Positions 18,418 through 26,282 of a stretch of 59,537 nucleotides of DNA are shown one piece after another. Numbering within the stretch: position 1 is the stretch's first letter; the number at the start of each line of letters is the position of its first letter. The position numbers and the translations under genes are program-made. Source of the DNA: Parasutterella secunda (GTDB lineage Bacteria > Pseudomonadota > Gammaproteobacteria > Burkholderiales > Burkholderiaceae_F). The notes below the pieces were generated by a model, which was given only the letters and a program-made list of their open reading frames with translations, searched no databases and was not told where the DNA came from. The DNA is taken from contig NZ_JAMBLT010000010.1 in the NCBI RefSeq assembly GCF_023336895.1, positions 1-59,537 of the forward strand. Direction: 5' to 3'.

Positions 18418-18978
18418 ATGAAAACCATTGAATTGAAACCGCATCTTCAATTGGACATGGCATTGGGGCAGGCCCTTCAAAAACGTCGCTCTAATCGTGA
18501 TTGCCAAACCGAACAATTAAACGAAGAGGCTCTGTCAACACTTCTTTGGGCTTGTGCGGGGATTACCGATGAAGACGGCCGTCGCACGGTTCCTTCAACA
18601 TTGGATTTGCGTGCGGTCACGCCTTACGTGTTGCGCGCTGATGGTGCCTGGCGTTATGACGCGGCTAAAAATTGCCTGGAACAAACGACAGATAAGGATG
18701 TGCGTGAAGTCTCTACTGCTTATCAATTTGATTATGTCAAGACTGCTCCGGTAACGATCGTTTTTGTGGCTGATAAAGAGCGCTCAAAGACAGCTCGTCC
18801 GACGGGTGTTTATGTTGATGCAGGCACAATGGGGCAGAGTTGTTATTTGGCGGCCGCAGCCATGGGATTAGCCGGTTGCATTCGTGCTTCATTTGATCAT
18901 GAAGAACTTCGCAAAGCCATGAACTTGGCAGAGCACCTTGAACCGATTGTGCTCTTTACGGTTGGGTATCCGAAATAA
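18418..18978 (+). CDS. Nitroreductase family protein (SagB-like)
   Basis: 186 residues from the ATG at 18418, placed seven bases after AAAGGAG; an in-frame GTG at 18412 is too near the ribosome-binding site. The FMN-binding start of the family is seen in QKRRSNRDCQTEQLNEEAL, and the C-terminal half has the typical DAGTMGQSCYLAAAAMGLAG helix. These enzymes use FMN and NAD(P)H to reduce nitro, quinone or enone compounds, or oxidise azoline rings in peptide maturation. No peptide-cluster genes are nearby, so a general reductase is more likely. A G-rich hairpin follows. Confidence 0.8.
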   Translation: MKTIELKPHLQLDMALGQALQKRRSNRDCQTEQLNEEALSTLLWACAGITDEDGRRTVPSTLDLRAVTPYVLRADGAWRYDAAKNCLEQTTDKDVREVSTAYQFDYVKTAPVTIVFVADKERSKTARPTGVYVDAGTMGQSCYLAAAAMGLAGCIRASFDHEELRKAMNLAEHLEPIVLFTVGYPK

Positions 18979-19000
18979 TTTGGGGACACAGTTTCCAGTA

Positions 19001-19033
19001 GGGGAGGACAAAGGTATCAGGCCTTGCCTCTCC
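19001..19033 (+). terminator. Hairpin after the nitroreductase gene
   Basis: GGGGAGG (19001-19007) pairs with CCTCTCC (19027-19033) with one wobble, and the inner CAAAGG/CCTTG extends the stem. It is 20 bases after the stop. A T-run is absent, so termination is uncertain. Confidence 0.4.
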
Positions 19034-19323
19034 TGTAATCGCAATTGCTAATCCGATATTTATTTTTATATTTTGACAGTGTCATTAATAGAACTTAAAA
19101 AGTGAAGTCATATTTTGTCCATTATTTCCCTACAGGAGACGAACAGAGGTTGGTTGCCTTTTTAAGGTCAGATGAACAGTAGTGTGTTGAAATAGCAAAA
19201 AGTGTGGCTCGGTGGCAACATTTTGATTTAATGTCAAATTTTCTGAAAAATCAAAGAGATAACAAATCTTCATTGTGATCGTTTTATGAAATAAGAAACT
19301 CCGTTGATTTCAGTCAATACGTC
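19034..19323. other. Long AT-rich region upstream of the autotransporter
   Basis: About 290 bp with no reading frame of note and no resemblance to its neighbours that I can see. It leads into the G10 tract and is likely promoter and upstream regulatory DNA of the autotransporter. Confidence 0.4.
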
Positions 19324-19333
19324 GGGGGGGGGG
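19324..19333 (+). repeat. G10 homopolymer tract in the autotransporter promoter region
   Basis: Ten consecutive G, 82 bp before the autotransporter start and 10 bp before a TATCTA box (19344-19349). Poly-G or poly-C tracts of this length in promoters change length by slipped-strand mispairing and switch surface proteins on and off in Neisseria, Bordetella and Campylobacter. Here the tract overlaps where a -35 box would sit for TATCTA. Switching is inferred. Confidence 0.7.
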
Positions 19334-19340
19334 CAGAGTA

Positions 19341-19409
19341 GCCTATCTAACATCTGGATATTTGTTATCTCGGATGCTTTTTTACACATTTTATTTCCAA
19401 TAGATAGGC
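19341..19409 (+). promoter_or_regulatory. Inverted repeat spanning the autotransporter 5' leader and RBS region
   Basis: GCCTATCTA (19341-19349) and TAGATAGGC (19401-19409) are perfect nine-base inverted repeats 51 bases apart. The right arm ends six bases before the ATG and contains the only AGG-like ribosome-binding sequence, so pairing in mRNA would hide the translation start. The left arm also overlaps the candidate -10 box, so it might instead act at DNA level. Confidence 0.5.
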
Positions 19410-19415
19410 TCTACT

Positions 19416-22400
19416 ATGAATAAAGCGTTTAAAGTACTTTGGAACGATGCCCGCAGATCGTTTGTGGTGTCTTCAGAAACACAGAGATCACATGGCAAAC
19501 CAAAAAAAATTACGAAAACTCTTCTTGCAACAGCTTTAACAGGGTTGATGGCTGTTAGTACGGGAGCATTTGCCTCAATAACGGTTGACCGTGATTATGT
19601 CAACGGCATTGATTCAACGAAATTTATCCACGGTAACGGTGACGAGCTCGTTATTAAAACCAATGGTGATGTACGTAAGTTTGTCGCAGACATCAAAAAA
19701 GCCATTGAAGGCTATCAAGCGAGTGCAGCAGGTGGAAATCCAAACGAACTGGGTTTGATTAATGCAATCCGAGAAGCTCTTTCACAAACAAATTATGGGG
19801 ATAATGCCATTCTGACAGGAACTGTCGGTGGTAATAATTTTATTGATCAATCTACGATCTCAGAGTTAGGAGAAGCCCTAGGTCTAATTTCAGATTTTAA
19901 TCAGAATTATAAAGGGTTGTGTGATGCAATACTTGATGAATTGAATAAGCAGTTTAAAAAACAGCAAAAGGATGTGACCAGTACCAAGATCACAATTGGA
20001 GGAGAAGGCACGAATCCATTTATGATTGGAACTGTTGCAGGTGATAGGGTTATCAATGCAATTAGTGGCAATTCCGAAGTCTATGCAGAAAATAAGATGG
20101 AATCTGTGATTAGTGGAAATACAGTTATTGAAGCCAATTCAGGAAATCTGTTAGGTTTAACAGGGGGTAGCTCAGCTATTAATATTTCAGGAGTAGACAT
20201 TTCTGTCATCTTCCCCCTTTATAGTTTTGATGGTGGAGATGCATCTACTATTGTTGAAGGCAATAGTTTGATTGATTTAAAAGGTACCACCAGTGCTATT
20301 GGTGTTGTTGGTTCAGGTTCAGCTATTGCTTTAGGTGGAAAAGCCTCAACATCAGTTCTTGGTAGTACAACTATTAATGTAAATACAGAGACTGACAGCG
20401 CGGGTTATGAGGGTGTTACTGCCGGTATTGTCGGCGGAGGGCTTGCGGGAGCCACTTGGGGTGGTGAAGCTACGGCAATTGTAACGGACAGCACCATTAA
20501 TCTTAATTCAGGTGCATCTGTTGGAATTATTGGTTCTGGGGCTGCAGTCTCTGGGGATAGTTCAGCAATTGTTGATGCCGTCAAAGATTTTATTCCCATG
20601 GGTTCCTTGATTAATGTAAAGGGGGATAACGCAGGTGGAACCGCCACGTCAACGGTTCGAGGAACGACAGCAATCAATGTTTCAGGAAAAGCATCTTCCT
20701 TCGGCTTAGTGGGAGGCGGTTTGGCGGCAGCTCACCAACGTTATGATAGTGTGACTGATTCGACTTCTACAGTTGATACCACTAACGTTGAGATTACCAT
20801 TGGCGATCTTAAATCGGACATAAGACTTACCAATACTCAAAAGAGAGAAATCTTTGAGGACGTCAAGTCGGTCTTGGACGATCTACAAAATCTTGACCAG
20901 GTCGGTGAGTACAAGTTGTTAACAGATATTGTTGACGCTATTGATCATGAAGGTGTAAACGTCGGAGTTATGGGTGGTGGTATGGCTCTTGCCTACCAAC
21001 AAAATAACGGTTATGACGGTAAATATGAACATTCTGCATGGGCACAGAGTACCGTAGATAGCGTTGAAATTGCAGTTAACAGTGGCTATAACGTGGGTAT
21101 TTTCGGCAGCGGACTGGCTGCGGCTTCAGCTGCCTCAGTAGGTGATAAGACCACTAATGCAATCTCAGACGTAAGTACCGTTTCTATTTATTTGAACGGT
21201 GGTGATACTGTTGGTGTCATGGGCGGTGGTATTTCTTACTTTACCGGTACAAATGAGCCGAATACGGGCATTGCTGCTCAGGCACACACCAATACCGTTA
21301 CTATCCAAGTTGGTGGTACTGATCAAGAAGGAAATCAATTAAATCCTATTGTTGACGGCATCGTTGGTGGCGGTTTGGCCGTAGATGATTCTAATCCTGA
21401 CTCAGTGGCCACAAAGAATGTGTCTTCTGAAGTAGATGAAGTGAATATCAAAGTTCACTCCGGATACGTAGGTTATCTGTCGTTTGAGTCTTTCTTCGGT
21501 AATAACACAGATCAACCCCACAAAAACACGGGTCTCTTAGGTTATTTGGATTCGCTGACATACGCAATGATGCATAACGATGTCGCAATCATTGGCGGTG
21601 GTATGGCTGCAGGCGGTCAAGGAGCTTCAACTGAAGAAACTGGTGCTTCTCACGTAGAAACGACCAATATTTATCTAGGTGGTACGGCCACCATTGGTGA
21701 AGAAGGCCGTGAAGGTAATGTGTTTGCCGGCGGCATCGCTTCCGATGGCGCGTGGTCAAGTGTTAAAAACGCCAATGTCATTGTTGATGGTGCGACTATC
21801 ACCGGTGACGTATATGGTGGCGGTATTGCACTTGACGGTGAGTACACCGATGGTGATTACTACAATCCGTCGAAAGCAACTGTTGGCAATGTCACAATGA
21901 CTTTCTTGAGCGGTAAGGTCAATGGCGATATCCACGCAGGCGGTGTTGTCCAAGATGATGACAATGTCAATAAAGGATCTTCGTCAACGGTTAAGAACGC
22001 AAAGATAATGTTGGCCAATGACCAAGTTTTGGGCGATACAACTGTTGTCGATGGAGCTGGCGCTGATACTTCAGATCTCACAATAGTCAGTGAATCTGGA
22101 ACCTATACATTTGCTGATGGTCAATCCGTTACAAGCTTTGATACCTTAACCGCAGAAAGTCTGGTCAAAGGTATGAAGTATAAGTTTGGTGATAGGGGAA
22201 CAACGACCGTTTTAGGTAACGGTACGATTGACTTTGCTGAACTTACTTTCGAAGCTGGTGATGTTCTTGCAATTGGTAATGACACTGGCAGAGGCGTTGC
22301 TTCCTATTCCGGAGATATCAGTAATCTGACTTTAGATGTCAACAATGGTCTTATGGTTTTGAACGCTGATAGCGAAACTGGTCTCTCAGGCTTGGCAAGT

Positions 22401-23807
22401 GTCTCTCATCAGTACAAGGGCGCTCTGTATGTGACCGGTACTGTTGACTTCTCTGATTCCAAGGCACTTGTTGGTAAGGTCACAAGTGAGACTAACGGTT
22501 TGTATTTAGGTTCAGATGGTTTGTTAATTGCCGATGCTGGTTCTCAAACTACGGTAACCGGTACGGTTGATTCAACTAATGGCACCATTCACTTTATTGA
22601 TGTTGCCCAAGATGGCGCCAAGGTGACAATTGATGCAGAGGCCGACACCGCAACAAGCGTGGATAACGTGCTCTACAAAGCCATTCGCAATGAAGATGCC
22701 GGTGTTTACTATACGTTTAATTCCCGCACTGGCAGCGAACTTGATGAAGTTGGCTTAGGCGACGTGGATGATACCGGAGCTTTGGGTGACATCTCCAAGC
22801 AAGACGATGCTTCTTCTGATTACATCAACGACTTCCTGGATCAAACTACGGGTGGCGTTACGAACAGCAATCGCTCGCAACAACTCAACGCTGCTTTGAA
22901 CTTGGCTGCTGCAGCCGGTGTTCAAACGGTTGCCATCGACAGCGCCACGATGGGCATTGATGCTGCATCTCAGCGCGCTTCGTTGATCCATGACTTCGCA
23001 GAAGGTGGTGTGCTCTTTGCAGAAGCCTCCGGCAAGCGCTTTGAAATGGGCGGTTCTTCTGACTTCGGTGCCATCAAGGCTGACTTGGGCGGTTTGGTTG
23101 TCGGCGGTGAGTACAGCGCTAATGACTGGACGTTCGGTGCTTTGGCAAACTTGGGTACCGGCACGGTCCGCGGTCAAGATGACAACAGCGGCATCCGCAA
23201 CGAAGTGGACTACTATGGTGTTCAAGCTTATGCGGGTAAACGCTTTGGCATGATGAACGTGATTGGTCAAGTCGGTTATGTGACGACATCCAACGATGTT
23301 TCTCACACTACTGTGGCTAATGAAAAGGCCGATATCGATGCTGATGTTTTGAGCGTTGGTGTCCGTGGTGAAATGCGCTTTGACCTCACGCAAAATAGCC
23401 GCTTGGTCCCGTACATTGGCTTTAACTACTTGCGCGTTAACACGGACGGCTACAATACCGACCAAGGTTTACGTGTTAAGGAACAAGACCAAGACGTCTT
23501 CACGGTACCGGTTGGCGTGAAGTTCGCTGGCGATATGCAAACGGCTTCCGGCTGGGTGATGACGCCCTCGATGGATATCGGTTATGTCCATGCATTCGGC
23601 GATCGTGACACACAAGCTCGCACGCAAGTCGGAGCAACGACTGCTCACACAACGATGGACGTCTGGGCTGAAAGCGTGGTTCGCACAAGCTTCGGCTTGA
23701 AAGCACAAAAAGATAACTGGGGTGTCGGTGTCCAAGCCGGTACTGCCTTGGGATCGGATGATACGAAGGAACTCTTCGGTCAAGTGCGTGTGGATTATCG
23801 CTTCTAA
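19416..23807 (+). CDS. Autotransporter with extended signal peptide and GGG-repeat passenger
   Basis: 1463 residues, type V secretion. The N-terminus is an ESPR extended signal region (MNKAFKVLWNDARRSFVVSS) followed by a hydrophobic core and cleavage after STGAFA (~53). The passenger (~54-1130) is rich in Gly, Ser, Asn and Thr and carries about twelve copies of a V-G-x-x-G-G-G-x-A type motif (near 293, 335, 368, 428, 516, 559, 598, 645, 722, 767, 797, 837), as expected for the turns of a beta-helix. The barrel starts near 1190 and ends in DYRF with the terminal Phe of BAM substrates. Codon choice shifts from AT-rich in the passenger to optimised in the barrel. Role: surface display, probably adhesion; ligand unknown. 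A strong terminator follows. Confidence 0.92.
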   Translation: MNKAFKVLWNDARRSFVVSSETQRSHGKPKKITKTLLATALTGLMAVSTGAFASITVDRDYVNGIDSTKFIHGNGDELVIKTNGDVRKFVADIKKAIEGYQASAAGGNPNELGLINAIREALSQTNYGDNAILTGTVGGNNFIDQSTISELGEALGLISDFNQNYKGLCDAILDELNKQFKKQQKDVTSTKITIGGEGTNPFMIGTVAGDRVINAISGNSEVYAENKMESVISGNTVIEANSGNLLGLTGGSSAINISGVDISVIFPLYSFDGGDASTIVEGNSLIDLKGTTSAIGVVGSGSAIALGGKASTSVLGSTTINVNTETDSAGYEGVTAGIVGGGLAGATWGGEATAIVTDSTINLNSGASVGIIGSGAAVSGDSSAIVDAVKDFIPMGSLINVKGDNAGGTATSTVRGTTAINVSGKASSFGLVGGGLAAAHQRYDSVTDSTSTVDTTNVEITIGDLKSDIRLTNTQKREIFEDVKSVLDDLQNLDQVGEYKLLTDIVDAIDHEGVNVGVMGGGMALAYQQNNGYDGKYEHSAWAQSTVDSVEIAVNSGYNVGIFGSGLAAASAASVGDKTTNAISDVSTVSIYLNGGDTVGVMGGGISYFTGTNEPNTGIAAQAHTNTVTIQVGGTDQEGNQLNPIVDGIVGGGLAVDDSNPDSVATKNVSSEVDEVNIKVHSGYVGYLSFESFFGNNTDQPHKNTGLLGYLDSLTYAMMHNDVAIIGGGMAAGGQGASTEETGASHVETTNIYLGGTATIGEEGREGNVFAGGIASDGAWSSVKNANVIVDGATITGDVYGGGIALDGEYTDGDYYNPSKATVGNVTMTFLSGKVNGDIHAGGVVQDDDNVNKGSSSTVKNAKIMLANDQVLGDTTVVDGAGADTSDLTIVSESGTYTFADGQSVTSFDTLTAESLVKGMKYKFGDRGTTTVLGNGTIDFAELTFEAGDVLAIGNDTGRGVASYSGDISNLTLDVNNGLMVLNADSETGLSGLASVSHQYKGALYVTGTVDFSDSKALVGKVTSETNGLYLGSDGLLIADAGSQTTVTGTVDSTNGTIHFIDVAQDGAKVTIDAEADTATSVDNVLYKAIRNEDAGVYYTFNSRTGSELDEVGLGDVDDTGALGDISKQDDASSDYINDFLDQTTGGVTNSNRSQQLNAALNLAAAAGVQTVAIDSATMGIDAASQRASLIHDFAEGGVLFAEASGKRFEMGGSSDFGAIKADLGGLVVGGEYSANDWTFGALANLGTGTVRGQDDNSGIRNEVDYYGVQAYAGKRFGMMNVIGQVGYVTTSNDVSHTTVANEKADIDADVLSVGVRGEMRFDLTQNSRLVPYIGFNYLRVNTDGYNTDQGLRVKEQDQDVFTVPVGVKFAGDMQTASGWVMTPSMDIGYVHAFGDRDTQARTQVGATTAHTTMDVWAESVVRTSFGLKAQKDNWGVGVQAGTALGSDDTKELFGQVRVDYRF

Positions 23808-23848
23808 CGGATCATCCTCCGAAATCTCACTGAATAAGTGAGGCAACG

Positions 23849-23880
23849 CTTGAGCCGGCTTAAAAACCGGCTCAAGTTTT
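23849..23880 (+). terminator. Intrinsic terminator of the autotransporter gene
   Basis: CTTGAGCCGG (23849-23858) and CCGGCTCAAG (23867-23876) form a perfect 10-bp stem with an eight-base loop, followed by TTTT. Confidence 0.9.
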
Positions 23881-24029
23881 AAAAGATCTTTAAAAACTTA
23901 TAGGTTGTCCTATGACTGTTTGTATCGAGCAAGTAGAAATCAAAAATTAGCGTTCAAATAAAAAGATATCTTTGAAATTAAAAGGATTTAATGCTCTTAT
24001 TGGTTATAACAAAGCAGGGAAGTCAAACT

Positions 24030-24049
24030 TCTCTGTGTCATAACAGAGA
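24030..24049. repeat. Small inverted repeat
   Basis: TCTCTG (24030-24035) and CAGAGA (24044-24049) form a short hairpin in the region between the convergent autotransporter and arcC genes. Function unknown. Confidence 0.4.
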
Positions 24050-24064
24050 TTGCCAATTTGTTAT

Positions 24065-24160
24065 TGTTTTTTATAATTTGATGCATCTATGCATCAATTT
24101 TTATATATTTTGATGCGCCGATGCATCATTTTTTATACATTTTGATGAATTGATGTTGTG
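24065..24160. repeat. Three tandem units with exact 32-bp period, each with a TGATGC palindrome
   Basis: TGATG cores begin at 24079, 24111 and 24143, exactly 32 bp apart, each preceded by a T-rich TTTTTATA-like stretch. Unit 1 holds TTGATGCAT-CT-ATGCATCAA, a perfect palindrome; unit 2 has TGATGC/GCATCA; unit 3 has decayed to TGATGAATTGATG. On the plus strand units 1 and 2 are hairpins followed by T5-T6. The array lies between convergent genes, so it is not a promoter of either. It may be a set of weak terminators or a protein-binding array. Confidence 0.7.
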
Positions 24161-24199
24161 GGAACACTCTTCATCATTCAGAAATAAGTTAAAACTTGT

Positions 24200-25105
24200 T
24201 TAGGGATGAACCAGTGTCCCGCTGTTCCCATCAATAATCTTTTCAATTTGATCTAATGCCCCAATAATTGCTGTCTTTCCTGTTTTTTCTACAAAACGGC
24301 AAGTGGCTTCAACTTTAGGGGCCATGGAGCCTCGAGCAAAAGTCAACTTTCGTAGAGAAATGGCGTCTATTTGTCGGATAAGTGATTGAGAAGGCTTTCC
24401 CCAGTCTGTGTAGACACCGTCAACATCTGTTGCAATGACAAACAGATCTGCATTAACCGAAATAGCCAAAAGTGAAGAAGCGAGATCTTTATCAATAACT
24501 GCTTCGGCGCCGATCAGTTGCCCTTTTTGATCAAAATAAACAGGTACACCGCCTCCGCCGCAGCAAACGACAAGGTGCCCGTTTTCAATCAGAGTCTTAA
24601 GTGCTGACAATCCCAATATCCTTTGAGGATTTGGACTAGCGACAACTCGGCGGAATTTGTCGTTGTCTGACGCCATTGTCCAGCCGTTTGTTTGGCTAAG
24701 CCTTTCAGCTTCTTCTTTGGTGTAAATAGGACCGATGGGTTTAGTCGGCTGTTTAAAAGCCGGATCATTCGGATCGATTTCTGTTTGCGTTAAAACATTA
24801 GTGACAGTGATGGATCGGGGAACGACATTCGTGAGCTCACGAGCAATCATGTAACCGATCATGCCGACAGATTCAGCGCCAATTGCATCAAGCGGGTACA
24901 TGGGCACATCTGTGTAAGCATTTTGTTGCAGCGCAATGAGTCCGACTTGAGGACCGTTTCCGTGAGTGATGATGAGTTCATTGCCTGGCAAAACTTTCGC
25001 AATTTGCTGGCACGCCATGCGCACATTGGCTCGCTGCACTTCGTAGTGCATTGGTTCTCCTCGTTTTAAAAGGGCGTTCCCTCCGAGTGCGATCACGATG
25101 CGCAT
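24200..25105 (-). CDS. arcC: Carbamate kinase
   Basis: 301 residues, full length. Family motifs: IALGGNALLKRGE near 4-16, ITHGNGPQVG near 47-56 and CCGGGGVPV near 177-185. It catalyses carbamoyl phosphate + ADP to ATP + carbamate, the ATP-yielding last step of arginine deiminase, agmatine, allantoin and related fermentations. It lies 18 bases downstream of a carbamoyltransferase gene, so it probably uses the carbamoyl phosphate that enzyme releases. The start is at ATG 25105 with AGGAA upstream. No arginine deiminase is in the window. Confidence 0.92.
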   Translation of the reverse strand: MRIVIALGGNALLKRGEPMHYEVQRANVRMACQQIAKVLPGNELIITHGNGPQVGLIALQQNAYTDVPMYPLDAIGAESVGMIGYMIARELTNVVPRSITVTNVLTQTEIDPNDPAFKQPTKPIGPIYTKEEAERLSQTNGWTMASDNDKFRRVVASPNPQRILGLSALKTLIENGHLVVCCGGGGVPVYFDQKGQLIGAEAVIDKDLASSLLAISVNADLFVIATDVDGVYTDWGKPSQSLIRQIDAISLRKLTFARGSMAPKVEATCRFVEKTGKTAIIGALDQIEKIIDGNSGTLVHP

Positions 25106-25123
25106 GCTTTAAATTCCTAAAAA

Positions 25124-26152
25124 CTAACGAACGCCTACAACTGCTGCCAATAGTGCCATACGCAACGCAACAGAAAAGCCGATGGCTCTAAAGTAGAGTT
25201 GATGTTCGGTATTGTCGATGTTGAAATCGAATTCCCCCGGGTTGCGGGGTAAAGAATGATGAAGGCCGACCGTTTTACCGGTTTTTTCTTTAATGGTTTT
25301 CAGCATTTCCAAAGAGATGTAGAAGTTCGCCATTTTTCTTTCAAAGTCCGCTCGGTTGGGATCATCTTTTTTAACCGAGCAACCGGGCAGATAAATTAAG
25401 TCAACTTTTTTATCCATGTAGAGCATTTCATTTTCTTTCTTTGTCAGATCAAAATGCTCCTCAAAATGAGCGCCCATCGCCGTCAATTTTCGGCGAACAA
25501 CTTCAGGCATCGGCAAGGCACTTGTTCCGCTGTAGATGATTTTGGCGCCCATGGCGGCAAGCGTTAGAGCAAAAGAGTGGCCGGAGCGGGCCCGAGACAA
25601 GTCCGGTGTCGCAATGGCGACGGTGACTTTGGATAGATCTCCGAACGCCCGCCAACAGGTATAGGCATCCAAAAGGCCTTGAGTGGGATGGGTTACATGG
25701 CCGTAGCCTCCGGAAATAACCGGAGCGCTGTGACCTTTAATGGCATTTAATGCTTGCAGCGCCTCCTTGTCATCGGGATGGCGCATAACGATCACATCCG
25801 CGTATTCAGAGGTCACTCGCAGGCTGTCGGCTAAGGATTCATTTTTGGCAAAGGAGGCACTATGCAAGGGATCGGTTTCCGTGATAACGGAGCCGCCCAA
25901 ACGGAGCATGGCGTTTTCATGCGAGCAGCGTGTGCGGGTAGAGGGTTGGAAAAACAAAGTGTAGAGCACTTTCCCGTTTAAAAGGTTTAGCCCCGTTCGC
26001 ATAAAAGGCTCGAACATTTCCGCTGCTTGAAACAGACTGATGATTTCTTCAGAAGAAAAGTCATCAATAAAGGTGATGTTCCTTCCTCTCATGTGAGTGG
26101 CATCAAGCACTTCACGAATGTCACGGGTTTTAAAGTTTGTATCTAGCGCCAT
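25124..26152 (-). CDS. ATCase-like carbamoyltransferase, probably catabolic
   Basis: 342 residues from the ATG at 26152, eight bases after GGAG; the GTG at 26161 overlaps that site. Carbamoyl-phosphate motif FQPSTRTRCSHENAMLRLGG near 68-87, the ATCase-type 80s loop with Ser and Lys (SASFAKNESLADS), VMRHP and HPTQGLLDAYT. The C-terminal SLPR/RMALL pattern is closer to aspartate than to ornithine carbamoyltransferases. However, the segment where E. coli PyrB has RVQKER to bind aspartate reads GCSVKKD, so the second substrate is probably not aspartate. With carbamate kinase directly downstream it likely runs in the phosphorolytic direction, as proposed for YgeW-type enzymes. Confidence 0.8.
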   Translation of the reverse strand: MALDTNFKTRDIREVLDATHMRGRNITFIDDFSSEEIISLFQAAEMFEPFMRTGLNLLNGKVLYTLFFQPSTRTRCSHENAMLRLGGSVITETDPLHSASFAKNESLADSLRVTSEYADVIVMRHPDDKEALQALNAIKGHSAPVISGGYGHVTHPTQGLLDAYTCWRAFGDLSKVTVAIATPDLSRARSGHSFALTLAAMGAKIIYSGTSALPMPEVVRRKLTAMGAHFEEHFDLTKKENEMLYMDKKVDLIYLPGCSVKKDDPNRADFERKMANFYISLEMLKTIKEKTGKTVGLHHSLPRNPGEFDFNIDNTEHQLYFRAIGFSVALRMALLAAVVGVR

Positions 26153-26235
26153 ATTGATCACTCCAATGGGAATGATTTTAGCGAGCCTGAGTGCTGGGAT
26201 TAATCAAATATCAGCTATTCGAAAGGATAAAAAAA

Positions 26236-26265
26236 TCCCCTTGTTGAAAAACTTCAGCAAGGGGG
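26236..26265 (-). terminator. Minus-strand terminator after the M20 amidohydrolase
   Basis: CCCCTTG (26237-26243) pairs with CAAGGGG (26258-26264), extended by an inner TTGAA/TTCAG stem. On the minus strand it is followed by ATTTTTTT. It separates the M20 gene from the carbamoyltransferase-arcC pair, which must then have its own promoter in 26153-26235. Confidence 0.85.
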
Positions 26266-26282
26266 AAGAAGAAATCAGAGAA

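Noticed and set aside
19341-19409. Invertible promoter element flanked by nine-base inverted repeats
   Set aside because: The internal 51 bp is too short for known invertible switches and no recombinase gene is nearby; a leader hairpin explains the arms better.
22755-23465. 236-codon minus-strand frame in the autotransporter
   Set aside because: Shadow of the codon-optimised barrel; no start signals or recognisable product.
24065-24160. CRISPR array
   Set aside because: Only three decaying units with no unique spacers and no cas genes; the period includes the palindrome itself.
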